From positions 2,976,001 through 3,040,000 of the forward strand of contig CP061009.1 in NCBI GenBank assembly GCA_025808375.1: a stretch of DNA of 64,000 bases. Reading direction: 5' to 3'. Origin of the DNA: Duncaniella muricolitica. GTDB taxonomy: Bacteria; Bacteroidota; Bacteroidia; Bacteroidales; Muribaculaceae. The position numbers and the translations under genes were made by a program. The notes below the pieces were generated by a model, which saw only the letters and a list, made by a program, of their open reading frames with translations, made no database searches and had not been told where the DNA came from. This document shows positions 8,613 through 17,194 of the stretch, in pieces; the stretch's first letter is position 1; each line of letters begins with the position of its first letter.

Positions 8613-9736
8613 TATACAGTTCGCTTAAGGTTTTTCACTTCGTCAAGACCCATGTTGATTAAAATAAGCACAACCATCCAAACAACTATGATAAGAGCCG
8701 TCAACTTCAGATAACCATCAAATATAGGAGCGTCCCATAGTCCATGAAGAACTACGGGAATAGCAAATATTTTCCAAAATCGGCCACTGCTGAAGACTTC
8801 AGAAGTAAGCGGACCGCTGCCTTTTGCAATCACGAGTGCGGCTCCTGTTATCGCTGCCCATGCCACGTGTCCACCGGGTGCAAGAATACCTCGAAGATAT
8901 ATACTATCCGTCATTCCATCAAATCCATAATTCAAAAGACTAACGAAAGCGTATCCGGCAGATTCAAATGCGGCAAAACCAGCACCAACACATGCACCTG
9001 CAAGTAATGCGCTAAGAATATAATTGCATGAAGGTAGCTTTATTATGAGAAAATATACAATTGCGAGCTTTCCCAATTCTTCGATAACTCCGACCATCAT
9101 TGCTCCCCAAGTTGAGGAAAGTTCGGTGTCAACAATCTCAAGATTAAACAGAAAGAGTGTAACAACCAATGACGCACAGCCTCCAATTAAGAAGAATTTC
9201 ATTACATCATAAACACTTATGTTGCGGAATGCATTCACCTCCATAAAGAGCACCAAAGTTGTGAAGGGTACAGTAAACGCACCAACAATGATTGCACCCG
9301 GCAGCGAAAGGACATTGTTAAATGCCGAACAACATATATATAATAGTATATATGTAATGGCAAAACATATGAAGACACGACTATAAAGCCAAGGCTTCGG
9401 CCAAGTCTCAGAAACAGTACTCAAAGCTGGTGTTGTTTTTGATGTTCCACAGATAAAAATATCTTCGGCTTCTTCATTGGTGTGTTTTTTGAAGACATCC
9501 GAGAAGAGGTCTTTCCAGTTTAAGTTGACAGAATTTGTATTTCCAATATAATCGTTTATGCCATCAACTATAGAAGATGAAGATTTTTGGACTGTATTCT
9601 CCGACTTCGGATGAGGCGGAGGTGTATTGGTGCTTGATTGAGATTGAGACGATTCATTACGGACAAGTTGTCCGCAATGTCCACAGAAGGAGCTGCCTTC
9701 TGCTACAAAATTACCGCAGTTGCCACAGTATGCCAT
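8612..9736 (-). CDS. Zinc-ribbon PrsW-family membrane protease
   Basis: An N-terminal zinc ribbon (Cys4, Cys7, Cys18, Cys21) and a Ser/Pro-rich linker precede a multi-TM domain with PrsW hallmarks: a Glu-Glu motif in GVIEELGKLAIVYF, a Glu in GAGFAAFESAGYAF, a His in APGGHVAWAAITG, and HGLWDAPI near the end. PrsW enzymes cleave anti-sigma factors in the membrane in other bacteria, so a PrsW near an ECF sigma gene is suggestive. About eight TM helices can be drawn. It is 374 residues, long for PrsW because of the cytosolic zinc-ribbon extension. The catalytic assignment comes from motifs only. Confidence 0.82.
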   Translation of the reverse strand: MAYCGNCGNFVAEGSSFCGHCGQLVRNESSQSQSSTNTPPPHPKSENTVQKSSSSIVDGINDYIGNTNSVNLNWKDLFSDVFKKHTNEEAEDIFICGTSKTTPALSTVSETWPKPWLYSRVFICFAITYILLYICCSAFNNVLSLPGAIIVGAFTVPFTTLVLFMEVNAFRNISVYDVMKFFLIGGCASLVVTLFLFNLEIVDTELSSTWGAMMVGVIEELGKLAIVYFLIIKLPSCNYILSALLAGACVGAGFAAFESAGYAFVSLLNYGFDGMTDSIYLRGILAPGGHVAWAAITGAALVIAKGSGPLTSEVFSSGRFWKIFAIPVVLHGLWDAPIFDGYLKLTALIIVVWMVVLILINMGLDEVKNLKRTV

Positions 9737-9751
9737 ACGCTGCTTGAAGAA

Positions 9752-9916
9752 TTAGAACCATGCAATTAAAGCACGGAGTATGATTAAAACGCCGATGATT
9801 TTTACGATTGTAGCGAAAACACCTTTGATTTTTAGCCACGCTGGAACTTTTTCGATGAGAAGCCACCCAACAAGGCACTGTATCAGAGTACTGATGATTT
9901 GCGAAATTATGCTCAT
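9752..9916 (-). CDS. 54-residue membrane protein
   Basis: Reading from ATG at 9916 to TAA at 9752 gives a 54-residue protein: an N-terminal hydrophobic helix (SIISQIISTLIQCLVGWLLI), a short amphipathic linker (EKVPAWLKIKG) and a second hydrophobic helix (VFATIVKIIGVLIILRALIA). It fits exactly between its neighbours, 16 bp from the PrsW-like gene and 11 bp from the previous gene, in the same direction. This makes it a likely real gene. It may be a small membrane partner of the protease. No family is recognised. Confidence 0.6.
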   Translation of the reverse strand: MSIISQIISTLIQCLVGWLLIEKVPAWLKIKGVFATIVKIIGVLIILRALIAWF

Positions 9917-9926
9917 GATAATAATA

Positions 9927-10634
9927 TTAAATGTTTAGTATATTACCATAAATATCTATTATGTGTTCAATGTTATATGTGTAGTTGCGTAGTGCGAAGA
10001 AACCGCCTTCATTTTGTACTAATTGTCGTAATCTCCATTGATCCTCTACTCCATATTCATTGAAATTGCAAACTTTATTATGTTCGTCAAGACCGAATAT
10101 GCCATGTTCTGTATCATATGCCATTATTATCCCTGGGAGGCTTATAATCCGTCCTGATTCACGATGGATATAATCAAAAAAAACATTTCTTCTTGCCCAA
10201 ATATATTCTGTTGAAGAATCCTTTAGATTGAATTCATCGTAATTGGCTGTCTGGTGTAAAAAATTAGATGTATTCATATTGTAAATGGCACTTCTGCCAT
10301 TTACTTTATGCAACACAATCATATTATTTGATATATGCACAGAACAATATTCAAATTCAGATAATTGTACGCCTTTTCTTAACGAAAAAATTGTGTAAGC
10401 ATCCAACAACTTAACGATTGCAATATTATTTGAAGCAATCTCTATTTCTTCATATATTGGGGGAATCAAAATTACATCATTGATCTTAACTCCTTGAAAT
10501 TTTTTCTTCTTAATTATGTCTATACCATATTTTGAATCTATGACAGAATAATCCACAAAAAACAAATCCTTGTCTTTTGCCAACCTTTCAGTAATGACTC
10601 TATTAACGTTTGGATTTACTTTGTCAATGCACAT
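9927..10634 (-). CDS. WG-repeat-like beta protein
   Basis: A 235-residue protein without TM segments or signal peptide. It is rich in beta strands and aromatic residues, with loosely repeated units such as KYGIDIIKKKKF, GRSAIYNMNTSN and EHGIFGLDEHNK that resemble degenerate WG repeats. No catalytic motif is visible. It overlaps the upstream gene by 19 bases. Codon choice is AT-rich compared with the tra genes, matching its neighbours. The likely role is as a scaffold or binding protein, by analogy only. Confidence 0.55.
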   Translation of the reverse strand: MCIDKVNPNVNRVITERLAKDKDLFFVDYSVIDSKYGIDIIKKKKFQGVKINDVILIPPIYEEIEIASNNIAIVKLLDAYTIFSLRKGVQLSEFEYCSVHISNNMIVLHKVNGRSAIYNMNTSNFLHQTANYDEFNLKDSSTEYIWARRNVFFDYIHRESGRIISLPGIIMAYDTEHGIFGLDEHNKVCNFNEYGVEDQWRLRQLVQNEGGFFALRNYTYNIEHIIDIYGNILNI

Positions 10635-11299
10635 ACACCTTTCAAAATATTTAACATGGCAAACGATCCAACTCCTAAAGTAGTGCTAATATTCAAAATA
10701 TTATCAAGACGTTTAGAACTCCGAGAATCTAAGTATTCTTTAGCTTCATCAAAAATTGGCCATAGAGAGTTCCCGATATTATTTAAGTAATATTTCCCAA
10801 GGAACACTCTACTCAAAACTATATTATAGGAGGTCGGTAGCAATATTGAAATTGACATGCATACACCACAGTTGTAACCCTCAGATGTTACAATGCTCCT
10901 ACCGACGCAAAACTCATATTTATCGCCAAAGGAATATCCCACTCCTGTTAATACATTAAGATATTGACCTCGCTTCATCTTAATTAACCTTAAAGAGACA
11001 TCCTTCTCTGAAATCTCAATGCTCAAAACTTCACCATTAACAAGGTCTTCATCCTTTAAAGATGAAATAGGAATTTTGTTATCTGTGTCAGATGGAAACT
11101 CTAAATCAGACAATACAGTATTGAAATCATTGAGCATAAAATCTGGATGAATACTCCATATAGCTTTCTTTTTACTTTCCCATATACTTTGTAATGAAGG
11201 GCGCAATGAGAAAGAGAACTGCCGCTCTTCATCATTATATGATAATGAACGACAGCACTCTTTTACAATGATTTTTAGTACTGTGCTACTTACCTCCAT
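10616..11299 (-). CDS. Unknown protein of the envelope cluster
   Basis: I place the start at ATG 11299 (MEVSSTVLKIIVKECC); it overlaps the end of the protease gene by 14 bases. An upstream in-frame start would overlap more. The product (227 residues) has a Trp/Ser-rich N-terminal half, a beta-rich middle (NGEVLSIEISEKDVSLRLIKM) and a C-terminal hydrophobic segment near FAMLNILKGVCAL that may contact the membrane. I do not recognise any family. Gene order and overlap with both neighbours support it as coding. Confidence 0.5.
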   Translation of the reverse strand: MEVSSTVLKIIVKECCRSLSYNDEERQFSFSLRPSLQSIWESKKKAIWSIHPDFMLNDFNTVLSDLEFPSDTDNKIPISSLKDEDLVNGEVLSIEISEKDVSLRLIKMKRGQYLNVLTGVGYSFGDKYEFCVGRSIVTSEGYNCGVCMSISILLPTSYNIVLSRVFLGKYYLNNIGNSLWPIFDEAKEYLDSRSSKRLDNILNISTTLGVGSFAMLNILKGVCALTK

Positions 11300-12356
11300 A
11301 TTTAAGACCCAACTTATCAAGAACCATTCTCAACTGCATGGCATCTATACCATAATTGGTATTCTGCATCGACTTGTCTCCAAGTTCGTGTACTGCGACT
11401 ATTTGACCATACTTATCGCAAACAGGTCCTCCCGAGTTACCTCCATTGGTCGCCATATCGTATTGAATCAAATCAACATCTCTTTTTGCATTGAAAGGGT
11501 CTTTTCTAAAGGCAGAAACACTTCCTTTTGTAAAGGATGCTGTTAATCCATGAGGGTTACCGTAAGTGGCTACGGGATCTCCTTGATTAGGACGCTGCCG
11601 AACAATGTCAAAATACGGTACTTTTTCGCCATTTTCAAGGTCAACAGTCATAAGCGTTATGTCAAGCCCATTTGTATCAGAAGACCATTTAACGTTTTTA
11701 AAATTTCGCTTTTTATCGGAATATATTTGACTATCATCCGGATCATCCTGATAAAGTACAGCAATGGATTGTCCCTCTTGACCGGGTTGCAGTACGTGCC
11801 AGTTAGTTACTGCTAAACCATCTTCATTGATAAAGAAGCCTGTTCCGATTCCGTCAGGAGTTTGAATAAGGAATGTGCGTTGCTTCATATACAAAGCAAG
11901 ATTCTTCTTTTCTATTGGTATAGGAGTCGGACCTACCCATCCTGTAGAATCGAAAGTTTCTGCTTGGTGATATGTATCAGGATATTCTCTTACAACTTGT
12001 CTGTTTATGCAATATGTGTTTGCTCCTTTCTCAATAGCATAAACATCAACTACTTCATCAGGTGTACTAATGAATTGTTTCTGATTATGTGAATCGGCAT
12101 ACAATGTTACCTCTTTATTGAGGTATTGAGAGCGAAGGAACATTTCAACATCTGTTCTATTCGCTTCTACGCCCAGAAGACGTGCTTTAAGACCTGATGT
12201 TAAAATTAATGTATTGCCATCAACTCCTTTTACGGTTCCAACGTAGCCATTAATCGGAGTTCCCGAACTTTGACTACCGCCGTCTCCACCTCTACAATTC
12301 TTTATGCAAATGATGCTTACTACAATTATTGCTGCGATGAGAAGAATCTTTTTCAT
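11286..12356 (-). CDS. Membrane-anchored nuclease-fold/trypsin-like serine protease fusion
   Basis: The N-terminus has a hydrophobic segment (residues 3-18) followed by CIKNC, either an anchor or a lipoprotein-type signal. Residues ~37-125 (GTVKGVDGNTLIL, RLLGVEA, VTLYADS) resemble a staphylococcal-nuclease-like OB fold. From ~155 there is a trypsin/DegP-like S1C domain with the full triad: His187 (AVTNWHVL), Asp232 (LDITLM) and Ser308 (NGGNSGGPV). No PDZ domain follows, unlike DegP. It probably acts outside the cytoplasm. SNase-like domains joined to serine proteases are uncommon. It lies 18 bp after the start-proximal domain-pair gene in the operon. Confidence 0.85.
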   Translation of the reverse strand: MKKILLIAAIIVVSIICIKNCRGGDGGSQSSGTPINGYVGTVKGVDGNTLILTSGLKARLLGVEANRTDVEMFLRSQYLNKEVTLYADSHNQKQFISTPDEVVDVYAIEKGANTYCINRQVVREYPDTYHQAETFDSTGWVGPTPIPIEKKNLALYMKQRTFLIQTPDGIGTGFFINEDGLAVTNWHVLQPGQEGQSIAVLYQDDPDDSQIYSDKKRNFKNVKWSSDTNGLDITLMTVDLENGEKVPYFDIVRQRPNQGDPVATYGNPHGLTASFTKGSVSAFRKDPFNAKRDVDLIQYDMATNGGNSGGPVCDKYGQIVAVHELGDKSMQNTNYGIDAMQLRMVLDKLGLKYGGK

Positions 12357-12373
12357 AATCTTTGAATAGAAGC

Positions 12374-12919
12374 TTATTGGAATTCCACTTCAAGAGGTTC
12401 TGTAATTCTTACAGAACGACCATCAATTATGCCTTTGCCCAGTTTTGTATTCACAATACGTTTGTCTGCTGTAATGTCGCCGATAATAGTACCTACAGCA
12501 GAGGGCATACGCTCAGATTTAGTATCTTTGAAAATCTGACGAGCTTCACCTTGAAGATCGCAGAGTTCTATATCGCATGTACCATCGGAGTATCGTGTAA
12601 TCTTAAAGGTGGATTCCGGTTGGCGTTCGTCTTTTAGGTTTTTCAAGATATAAGAGCCATCTTGTTGACGGATTGGACAGGCCGCGTAGCGGTCCCCTAT
12701 CTTGGTCTTATTCTCTTGATTAGTCACGATAGTTGACTGGTTTGTATGAGGTTGGGTTGGAGATGTTGGCTGCGACATAGACGCAGACATATCGGCAACT
12801 GTATTGCCAAGATTTTCCAATTTAGTGAATTGACCACCATTTTGGACAAATTGTAGCAATGCCTCAGAAACTAAACGCCATGCGTTAGTAAATTCCGGAC
12901 TTTTAATATCTATTGCCAT
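12374..12919 (-). CDS. Soluble partner with shared C-terminal beta domain
   Basis: The start at ATG 12919 (MAIDIKSPEFTNAW) follows the upstream stop by 16 bp; an ORF-extending ATG lies inside the upstream gene. The product has a short helical N-terminus, a Ser/Thr/Pro/Gln linker (SMSQPTSPTQPHTNQS), and a C-terminal ~105-residue domain from RYAACPIRQQDG to EPLEVEFQ. That domain matches the C-terminus of the adjacent 260-residue protein in length and in key positions: RYA at the start, PSAxGxIxGD in the middle and EPLEhxh at the end. The two are probably paralogous partners in one complex. The function is unknown. Confidence 0.6.
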   Translation of the reverse strand: MAIDIKSPEFTNAWRLVSEALLQFVQNGGQFTKLENLGNTVADMSASMSQPTSPTQPHTNQSTIVTNQENKTKIGDRYAACPIRQQDGSYILKNLKDERQPESTFKITRYSDGTCDIELCDLQGEARQIFKDTKSERMPSAVGTIIGDITADKRIVNTKLGKGIIDGRSVRITEPLEVEFQ

Positions 12920-12935
12920 GTTAATAATTCTGTTA

Positions 12936-13718
12936 TCAGTAAATACTAATTTCAAGGGGTTCTTCTACCACCCAGAAATTGCCTTGTTTCGTGATTTTGC
13001 CAAATTTCTTGTCTTGAATATTAGCGTTCATGGGGTTTCCGCTAAAAGTAAATGGCTTGACAAAATCTCGAAACATCTGCAAGTCTCCTACAATAAGCCC
13101 CATTGCACTCGGATTTATTCTATAAATTCCAGTACCCGTTGATGGATCTATTTCTAATAGGAACATCTTTTGTGGAGAAGATGCTTCGACCATTGAACGT
13201 TCAGAGAACCGTAACACCCCATTTTCATCAGGAGACTGAAGAGTTGCATATCGAATCTGCGTGACCACTTTCTTCGGTTTCTGAGGTTGTTTCTTCTCAT
13301 ATTCTGTATGAGTTCCATGGGGATTAGTCTCAACAATACGTGTCGGAGCATTATTTCGGATATTGACAATCTTTTGATTCAATACATTCATTTCCTCGTT
13401 AAGTCTGTCAATTCTCATAATCAACTTATCGTTAGTTTCTTTTGAAACGTCACAATAAGTCCTTAATTTCTTGACATCTTTCTTCAGATTATCGATTAGT
13501 TTCCACGCAAATAACCCGACACATATTGATAGGCCTACACCTATCCAAGCGATTAAATCTCCGTTCCCATTGGCTTGCGCCTCAGACGAATACTGATATG
13601 ATGTCGTGTTAGCGACTTCCATAGTAGCTACTGTGTCAGCAGCTACCATGGAATCACTTACTGGTGCTTCTACCAGGGGCGTGATCGTGTCAATGTTAAT
13701 TTCACGAGTTGCGCTCAT
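12936..13718 (-). CDS. Single-pass coiled-coil protein with shared C-terminal beta domain
   Basis: The layout is a ~50-residue Thr/Ala-rich N-terminus, one TM helix (53-73, LIAWIGVGLSICVGLFAWKL), a coiled coil (78-120), a basic Pro/Lys linker, and the C-terminal domain (~153-260) from RYATLQSPDENG to EPLEISIY. The last domain parallels the one in the next gene. The coiled coil and C-domain are expected to be cytoplasmic. The gene starts five bases after the stop of the Hsp70-like gene, so it probably links that ATPase to the membrane, which is an inference. Confidence 0.6.
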   Translation of the reverse strand: MSATREINIDTITPLVEAPVSDSMVAADTVATMEVANTTSYQYSSEAQANGNGDLIAWIGVGLSICVGLFAWKLIDNLKKDVKKLRTYCDVSKETNDKLIMRIDRLNEEMNVLNQKIVNIRNNAPTRIVETNPHGTHTEYEKKQPQKPKKVVTQIRYATLQSPDENGVLRFSERSMVEASSPQKMFLLEIDPSTGTGIYRINPSAMGLIVGDLQMFRDFVKPFTFSGNPMNANIQDKKFGKITKQGNFWVVEEPLEISIY

Positions 13719-13723
13719 AGTTG

Positions 13724-15928
13724 TTAGTCTTTCTTGTTACCGCCAATTTCAATTATCGCGCCATCAGACAGTTCTTTGCCAATGATGTAAAGAGAGTTCT
13801 TCAGTGGCCAAAAGAACATCGGTTCTTTCAGTTTATCGGTAGCCTTTTGTCCTTCAGAAGAACTATCCTTCATTTGTCTGAGACTTTGAACAGCATACTG
13901 GCTTAATTTCCCAGTAACATCTTCATCGACGCTGTATCCAAAGTCACTCAACACATCCAGCACTTCTTCGCTTTGGAACATTGATGTGAACTTTCTGAAC
14001 AAACGTACTACAGAATCTTGAACATCTGCTGTAATGTTTTGGTAACGCATCGTTTTCTCGGGATCTTCTTCTTCATATCCGAAGTAAATATCTTCTGACG
14101 GATTGATTGGCTTATCGTAATTTAAGGAAATCAACGCGCCCATCGCAGTTACTTCTTTCGGGTTTGGAGCAAACGATACATTCACTGAGGCATTCTGCAA
14201 CTTGGAATTGTCCAATACGTCTGCTTTGCCTGCGTAATGGAATATTGCATTTACGAGACGAGAAATATCAGATTCTGCGCTGCTGAGAAGTTTTATGTAT
14301 TTACTTCCCATTCCAGTGAATGAAAGGTTGCGTGGAACATCAAGTTCTGCCATATGCAAAGCGTAAGCCATGTAGAACGCCAAGGCTGAGAAATGGATTA
14401 CGGGAAGTTGCATCATTTTAGGCGAACGCTGGAGTGTATTAGACAATCTTGACCAGTTATCATTTGCAAAAAGATAACTGATAATGTCTGCCGAAGATGA
14501 AGCTGTGTTTAACACTGCTTCAAAATCAGCACGTTTGTCTCCGAGCATTTTCCCTTGTACAGCGTTGTAATATTTTACAAAGCCATTGGCTTTTAAAGCC
14601 CTATTGACCCTGTCAATTCCATCATTCCACAGGTCATTTGCCGCAAAGAACGCAGAGAATACATTGGCTTCTCCACTGAAAGGATTGACATAAAGAATGT
14701 CTGTCGTTCCACCGCCGATATCCATATTTGCATACGGTTCTCCATATGCCAAACCTGCAAGATATGAATAATATGGAGCAACACTCTCCGTTCGGTAGCG
14801 GATGTCAACCACACACTGAACTTCACGTATTGCATTGTTCCATGCGTTTTTGAAGTTGTTTAGATCATTCGGACGCATCGAAATGGGGTATGTAACAACG
14901 AGTTTGAACGAATCAGAACCGTCGTTTAAAACGCTCTTGTTCTTCATCATCCATAACATTTGAGCGAAATAAGTACTCATTCGTTCATTCGCGTTACCAT
15001 CGAAGCGATCCCATTTAATATTTGTTTTGTAGTCGCTCGAACGTGAAATGTCTTCACCATAATTGAATCCAATATTGGTGTTGAAGAACATCTCAAGTCC
15101 ATTCGGGGTGCCTGATACTTGATATGTGGCAGTGCGCATTGGGAATTTTATAGTTTCTCCAAATGTAGAAGGAACTAATTCGCGTTTAAGAGCAGTAGCA
15201 AACGCACCAAATTCTCTTGCACCTTCCTTGTTATTAAACATAACCATTTGAGTATCGTCCTCGGCATAGTTAAAGGATTTTACCTGGTTATGTCCAAAAG
15301 GCATTCCCTGTTTTGACATCACATAGGACACATGAGTATTGGTAGTGCCAAAATCAATGCTAAATAGGAATTCTTGTGTAGCAACAGCCGGATTTGAATT
15401 CACTTTCTTGAATATGGGCAATATCAGAGCACTTACCTCTGAACCCTCAGAGATAGTCAATTCTGCATAACTGAATGCGCCATTCACACGAATATGGTCA
15501 GTAGCCAACTGCGAATTTTTCCCTTTGAAGGTACGATGTTTACCTACAACGGGGACTTCGGCACTTGTACCTTTGGGGGTTGAAGTTGGTTCGAAGAACT
15601 TCATTGTCACACCATCAATTGTCTTACCCAGCATGACGTTATACACATTGTGCGAGGTGTCGGGCTCAAGACGATAGAAAGGGAAAACTGCGAAGTCGAA
15701 TGTCCTTGCTCCGTCGTAGCAATCCAATTTCTCTTCACTGCATTCGGATGTGTCGTATGTCTTGTGGAGACAAATGCTGTGACCATTGACCAACGGCAGA
15801 TTCAACTTAACCGTCAATTTTGAACGATCTTCGTCATATTCCACGACGAGCATCTTGGAATATTTGCCATCCTCATCGTATAAATCAGATACGTTGAAAT
15901 AGTCAAAGAATATTTTCTTCAGGGGCAA
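13724..15928 (-). CDS. C-terminal fragment of IS-split Hsp70/actin-like ATPase
   Basis: The fragment carries the actin/Hsp70 ATPase core: phosphate-1 motif FSIDFGTTNTHVSYV (around 190-203), phosphate-2 MDIGGGTTDILYV (402-414) and adenosine motif SFTGMGSKYIKLL (536-548). The first ~185 residues are a beta-rich N-terminal extension. The first codon here is TTG, not ATG. The frame is open further, up to the IS end at 15971, where it reads FTGCEKQLSFL upstream of it. Joined across the 9-bp duplication, it continues the 408-codon ORF at 17183-18409 in frame, giving a 1150-residue protein. So this is the 3' part of a gene broken by IS4; it may be translated from a weak internal start or be dead. 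Confidence 0.85.
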   Translation of the reverse strand: MPLKKIFFDYFNVSDLYDEDGKYSKMLVVEYDEDRSKLTVKLNLPLVNGHSICLHKTYDTSECSEEKLDCYDGARTFDFAVFPFYRLEPDTSHNVYNVMLGKTIDGVTMKFFEPTSTPKGTSAEVPVVGKHRTFKGKNSQLATDHIRVNGAFSYAELTISEGSEVSALILPIFKKVNSNPAVATQEFLFSIDFGTTNTHVSYVMSKQGMPFGHNQVKSFNYAEDDTQMVMFNNKEGAREFGAFATALKRELVPSTFGETIKFPMRTATYQVSGTPNGLEMFFNTNIGFNYGEDISRSSDYKTNIKWDRFDGNANERMSTYFAQMLWMMKNKSVLNDGSDSFKLVVTYPISMRPNDLNNFKNAWNNAIREVQCVVDIRYRTESVAPYYSYLAGLAYGEPYANMDIGGGTTDILYVNPFSGEANVFSAFFAANDLWNDGIDRVNRALKANGFVKYYNAVQGKMLGDKRADFEAVLNTASSSADIISYLFANDNWSRLSNTLQRSPKMMQLPVIHFSALAFYMAYALHMAELDVPRNLSFTGMGSKYIKLLSSAESDISRLVNAIFHYAGKADVLDNSKLQNASVNVSFAPNPKEVTAMGALISLNYDKPINPSEDIYFGYEEEDPEKTMRYQNITADVQDSVVRLFRKFTSMFQSEEVLDVLSDFGYSVDEDVTGKLSQYAVQSLRQMKDSSSEGQKATDKLKEPMFFWPLKNSLYIIGKELSDGAIIEIGGNKKD

Positions 15929-15961
15929 CAGAAACGAAAGTTGTTTTTCACAGCCAGTGAA

Positions 15962-15970
15962 GAATTTTTC
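15962..15970. repeat. 9-bp target duplication, IS copy 1 left
   Basis: GAATTTTTC directly abuts the IS end at 15971. An identical copy lies at 17195-17203 at the other end. Perfect flanking duplications show that copy 1 inserted by simple transposition and that its flanks have not been exchanged since. Confidence 0.9.
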
Positions 15971-17077
15971 CTAAGTACATGACAAAAATTTGAAGATATC
16001 TAATTTTGGCTTGTAGTGAGGTCTGAGGAGTACGTTTGCGATTTCTTCCAAACCGTACTTTACCAGCGATTTAGCTCTCTTGCCGTGCTTTAATATTCTG
16101 ATAGACTTAACATTCATATCCTTATGTTCACCAACGAGATACGCCCAAACCAATGCTATGCAGACCATCGCCGTCAGACGCGCGATGCGCTCGATGTCGC
16201 GCAGGTGGGTGTCCTCGATGTTGAATCCGGAGGACTTCATGGCGCGAAAGCATGTCTCAATCTGCCAGCGTTGTTTGTAGGTTGCCACGGCAGCTTCAGG
16301 ATGGTTATAGCAAATCAGGATTTGCAGTTCAGGCACGCCATCAGAGTTTTTCAGCATGGCACCTGCAATATAGACATATTCCCCTTTAAGCAAAAACAGC
16401 TTATCGTAGACACGCTCCTGTCCGAGTTTGAGTCCGTGAAACAGATGCCATGCCCTGACATCCTCGGAGGATTTGGGATTGCGTAGCCGGAAATTCTGCT
16501 TGATTCGCAGGTAGTAACGGATATGTCTGTTGTTGAGATACTCGACCCATTGCTTGCCGACAAACTCTCGGTCGGCAACAAGAGAATCGATACACTCGGC
16601 GCCGAACAGCCTTATAAATCTATCAATCAGCCGTGTCCGCTCTTCCCAGTTGGAATTGCCGCGTTTATCGAGCATAGTAAAGAGCAATGGAAATGCGACA
16701 CCTTTGTGTGTCACTCCCAGCATGAGGATATTGATGTTGACCTCACCGAATTTCCAGTTGGTGCGGTCAAGGCTCAGAACCAGTCCTGTCTTGACTGGCA
16801 GAAGCGCAAATATCACTTTGGCGATAATGTCAAGGTTGAGAGCATATCCGGCAAGAAATCTCTGCAGGCGGCGCAGGTTGGAATCACGTTCAACACTCGT
16901 AGGCATCGCCGATGCTATTTTGTGGAGGCTGACCGTCTGCACAACACAAAGGGCGTGAAGAACAAACGCAAGCAATTTTATGCGAGCCAAATTCATTACC
17001 GGGCCAAGATGCTCTTGCATAATCGGGACGATTTGATTAACTTTGTCGTAGTCCCTGGGAGTAGTCGTAACTTTCAT
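15971..17077 (-). CDS. IS4-family DDE transposase (copy 1)
   Basis: I take ATG 17077 (MKVTTTPRDYDK) as start; an in-frame TTG lies 15 bases upstream. The DDE residues are visible as LDRTNW (first Asp), VADREFVG (second Asp), and the IS4 signature Y-(2)-R-(3)-E-(6)-K in YKQRWQIETCFRAMK (Glu). The stop codon TAG forms the last bases of the terminal inverted repeat. The predicted protein is identical to that of copy 2, so both insertions are recent. The protein appears intact and is likely active. Confidence 0.93.
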   Translation of the reverse strand: MKVTTTPRDYDKVNQIVPIMQEHLGPVMNLARIKLLAFVLHALCVVQTVSLHKIASAMPTSVERDSNLRRLQRFLAGYALNLDIIAKVIFALLPVKTGLVLSLDRTNWKFGEVNINILMLGVTHKGVAFPLLFTMLDKRGNSNWEERTRLIDRFIRLFGAECIDSLVADREFVGKQWVEYLNNRHIRYYLRIKQNFRLRNPKSSEDVRAWHLFHGLKLGQERVYDKLFLLKGEYVYIAGAMLKNSDGVPELQILICYNHPEAAVATYKQRWQIETCFRAMKSSGFNIEDTHLRDIERIARLTAMVCIALVWAYLVGEHKDMNVKSIRILKHGKRAKSLVKYGLEEIANVLLRPHYKPKLDIFKFLSCT

Positions 17078-17194
17078 GGAAAAAGCGGTCAAACTTTTCT
17101 TTAAAGTTACTAATTTTCAGGGACTTTTGCAAGAAATAACTAATTAAAAATCAACAATATAACCGACAAAATTCATTTTTTGTCATCTACTAAA
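15971..17194 (-). mobile_element. IS4-family insertion sequence, copy 1
   Basis: The element is 1224 bp and bounded by imperfect ~18-bp inverted repeats: CTAAGTACATGACAAAAA at the left end and, reverse-complemented, TTTAGTAGATGACAAAAA at the right, matching at 15 of 18 positions. It is flanked by GAATTTTTC on both sides. It carries one transposase gene on the minus strand, the same direction as the host operon. Copy 2 at 21829-23052 has the same length, ends and predicted protein. It interrupts a 1150-codon Hsp70-like gene. The IS supplies the stop codon (TGA) for the upstream half. Confidence 0.93.

Noticed and set aside
16523..17104. 193-codon ORF antisense to the transposase
   Set aside because: Lies wholly opposite the IS4 transposase and has no domain; present in both copies only because the IS is duplicated.
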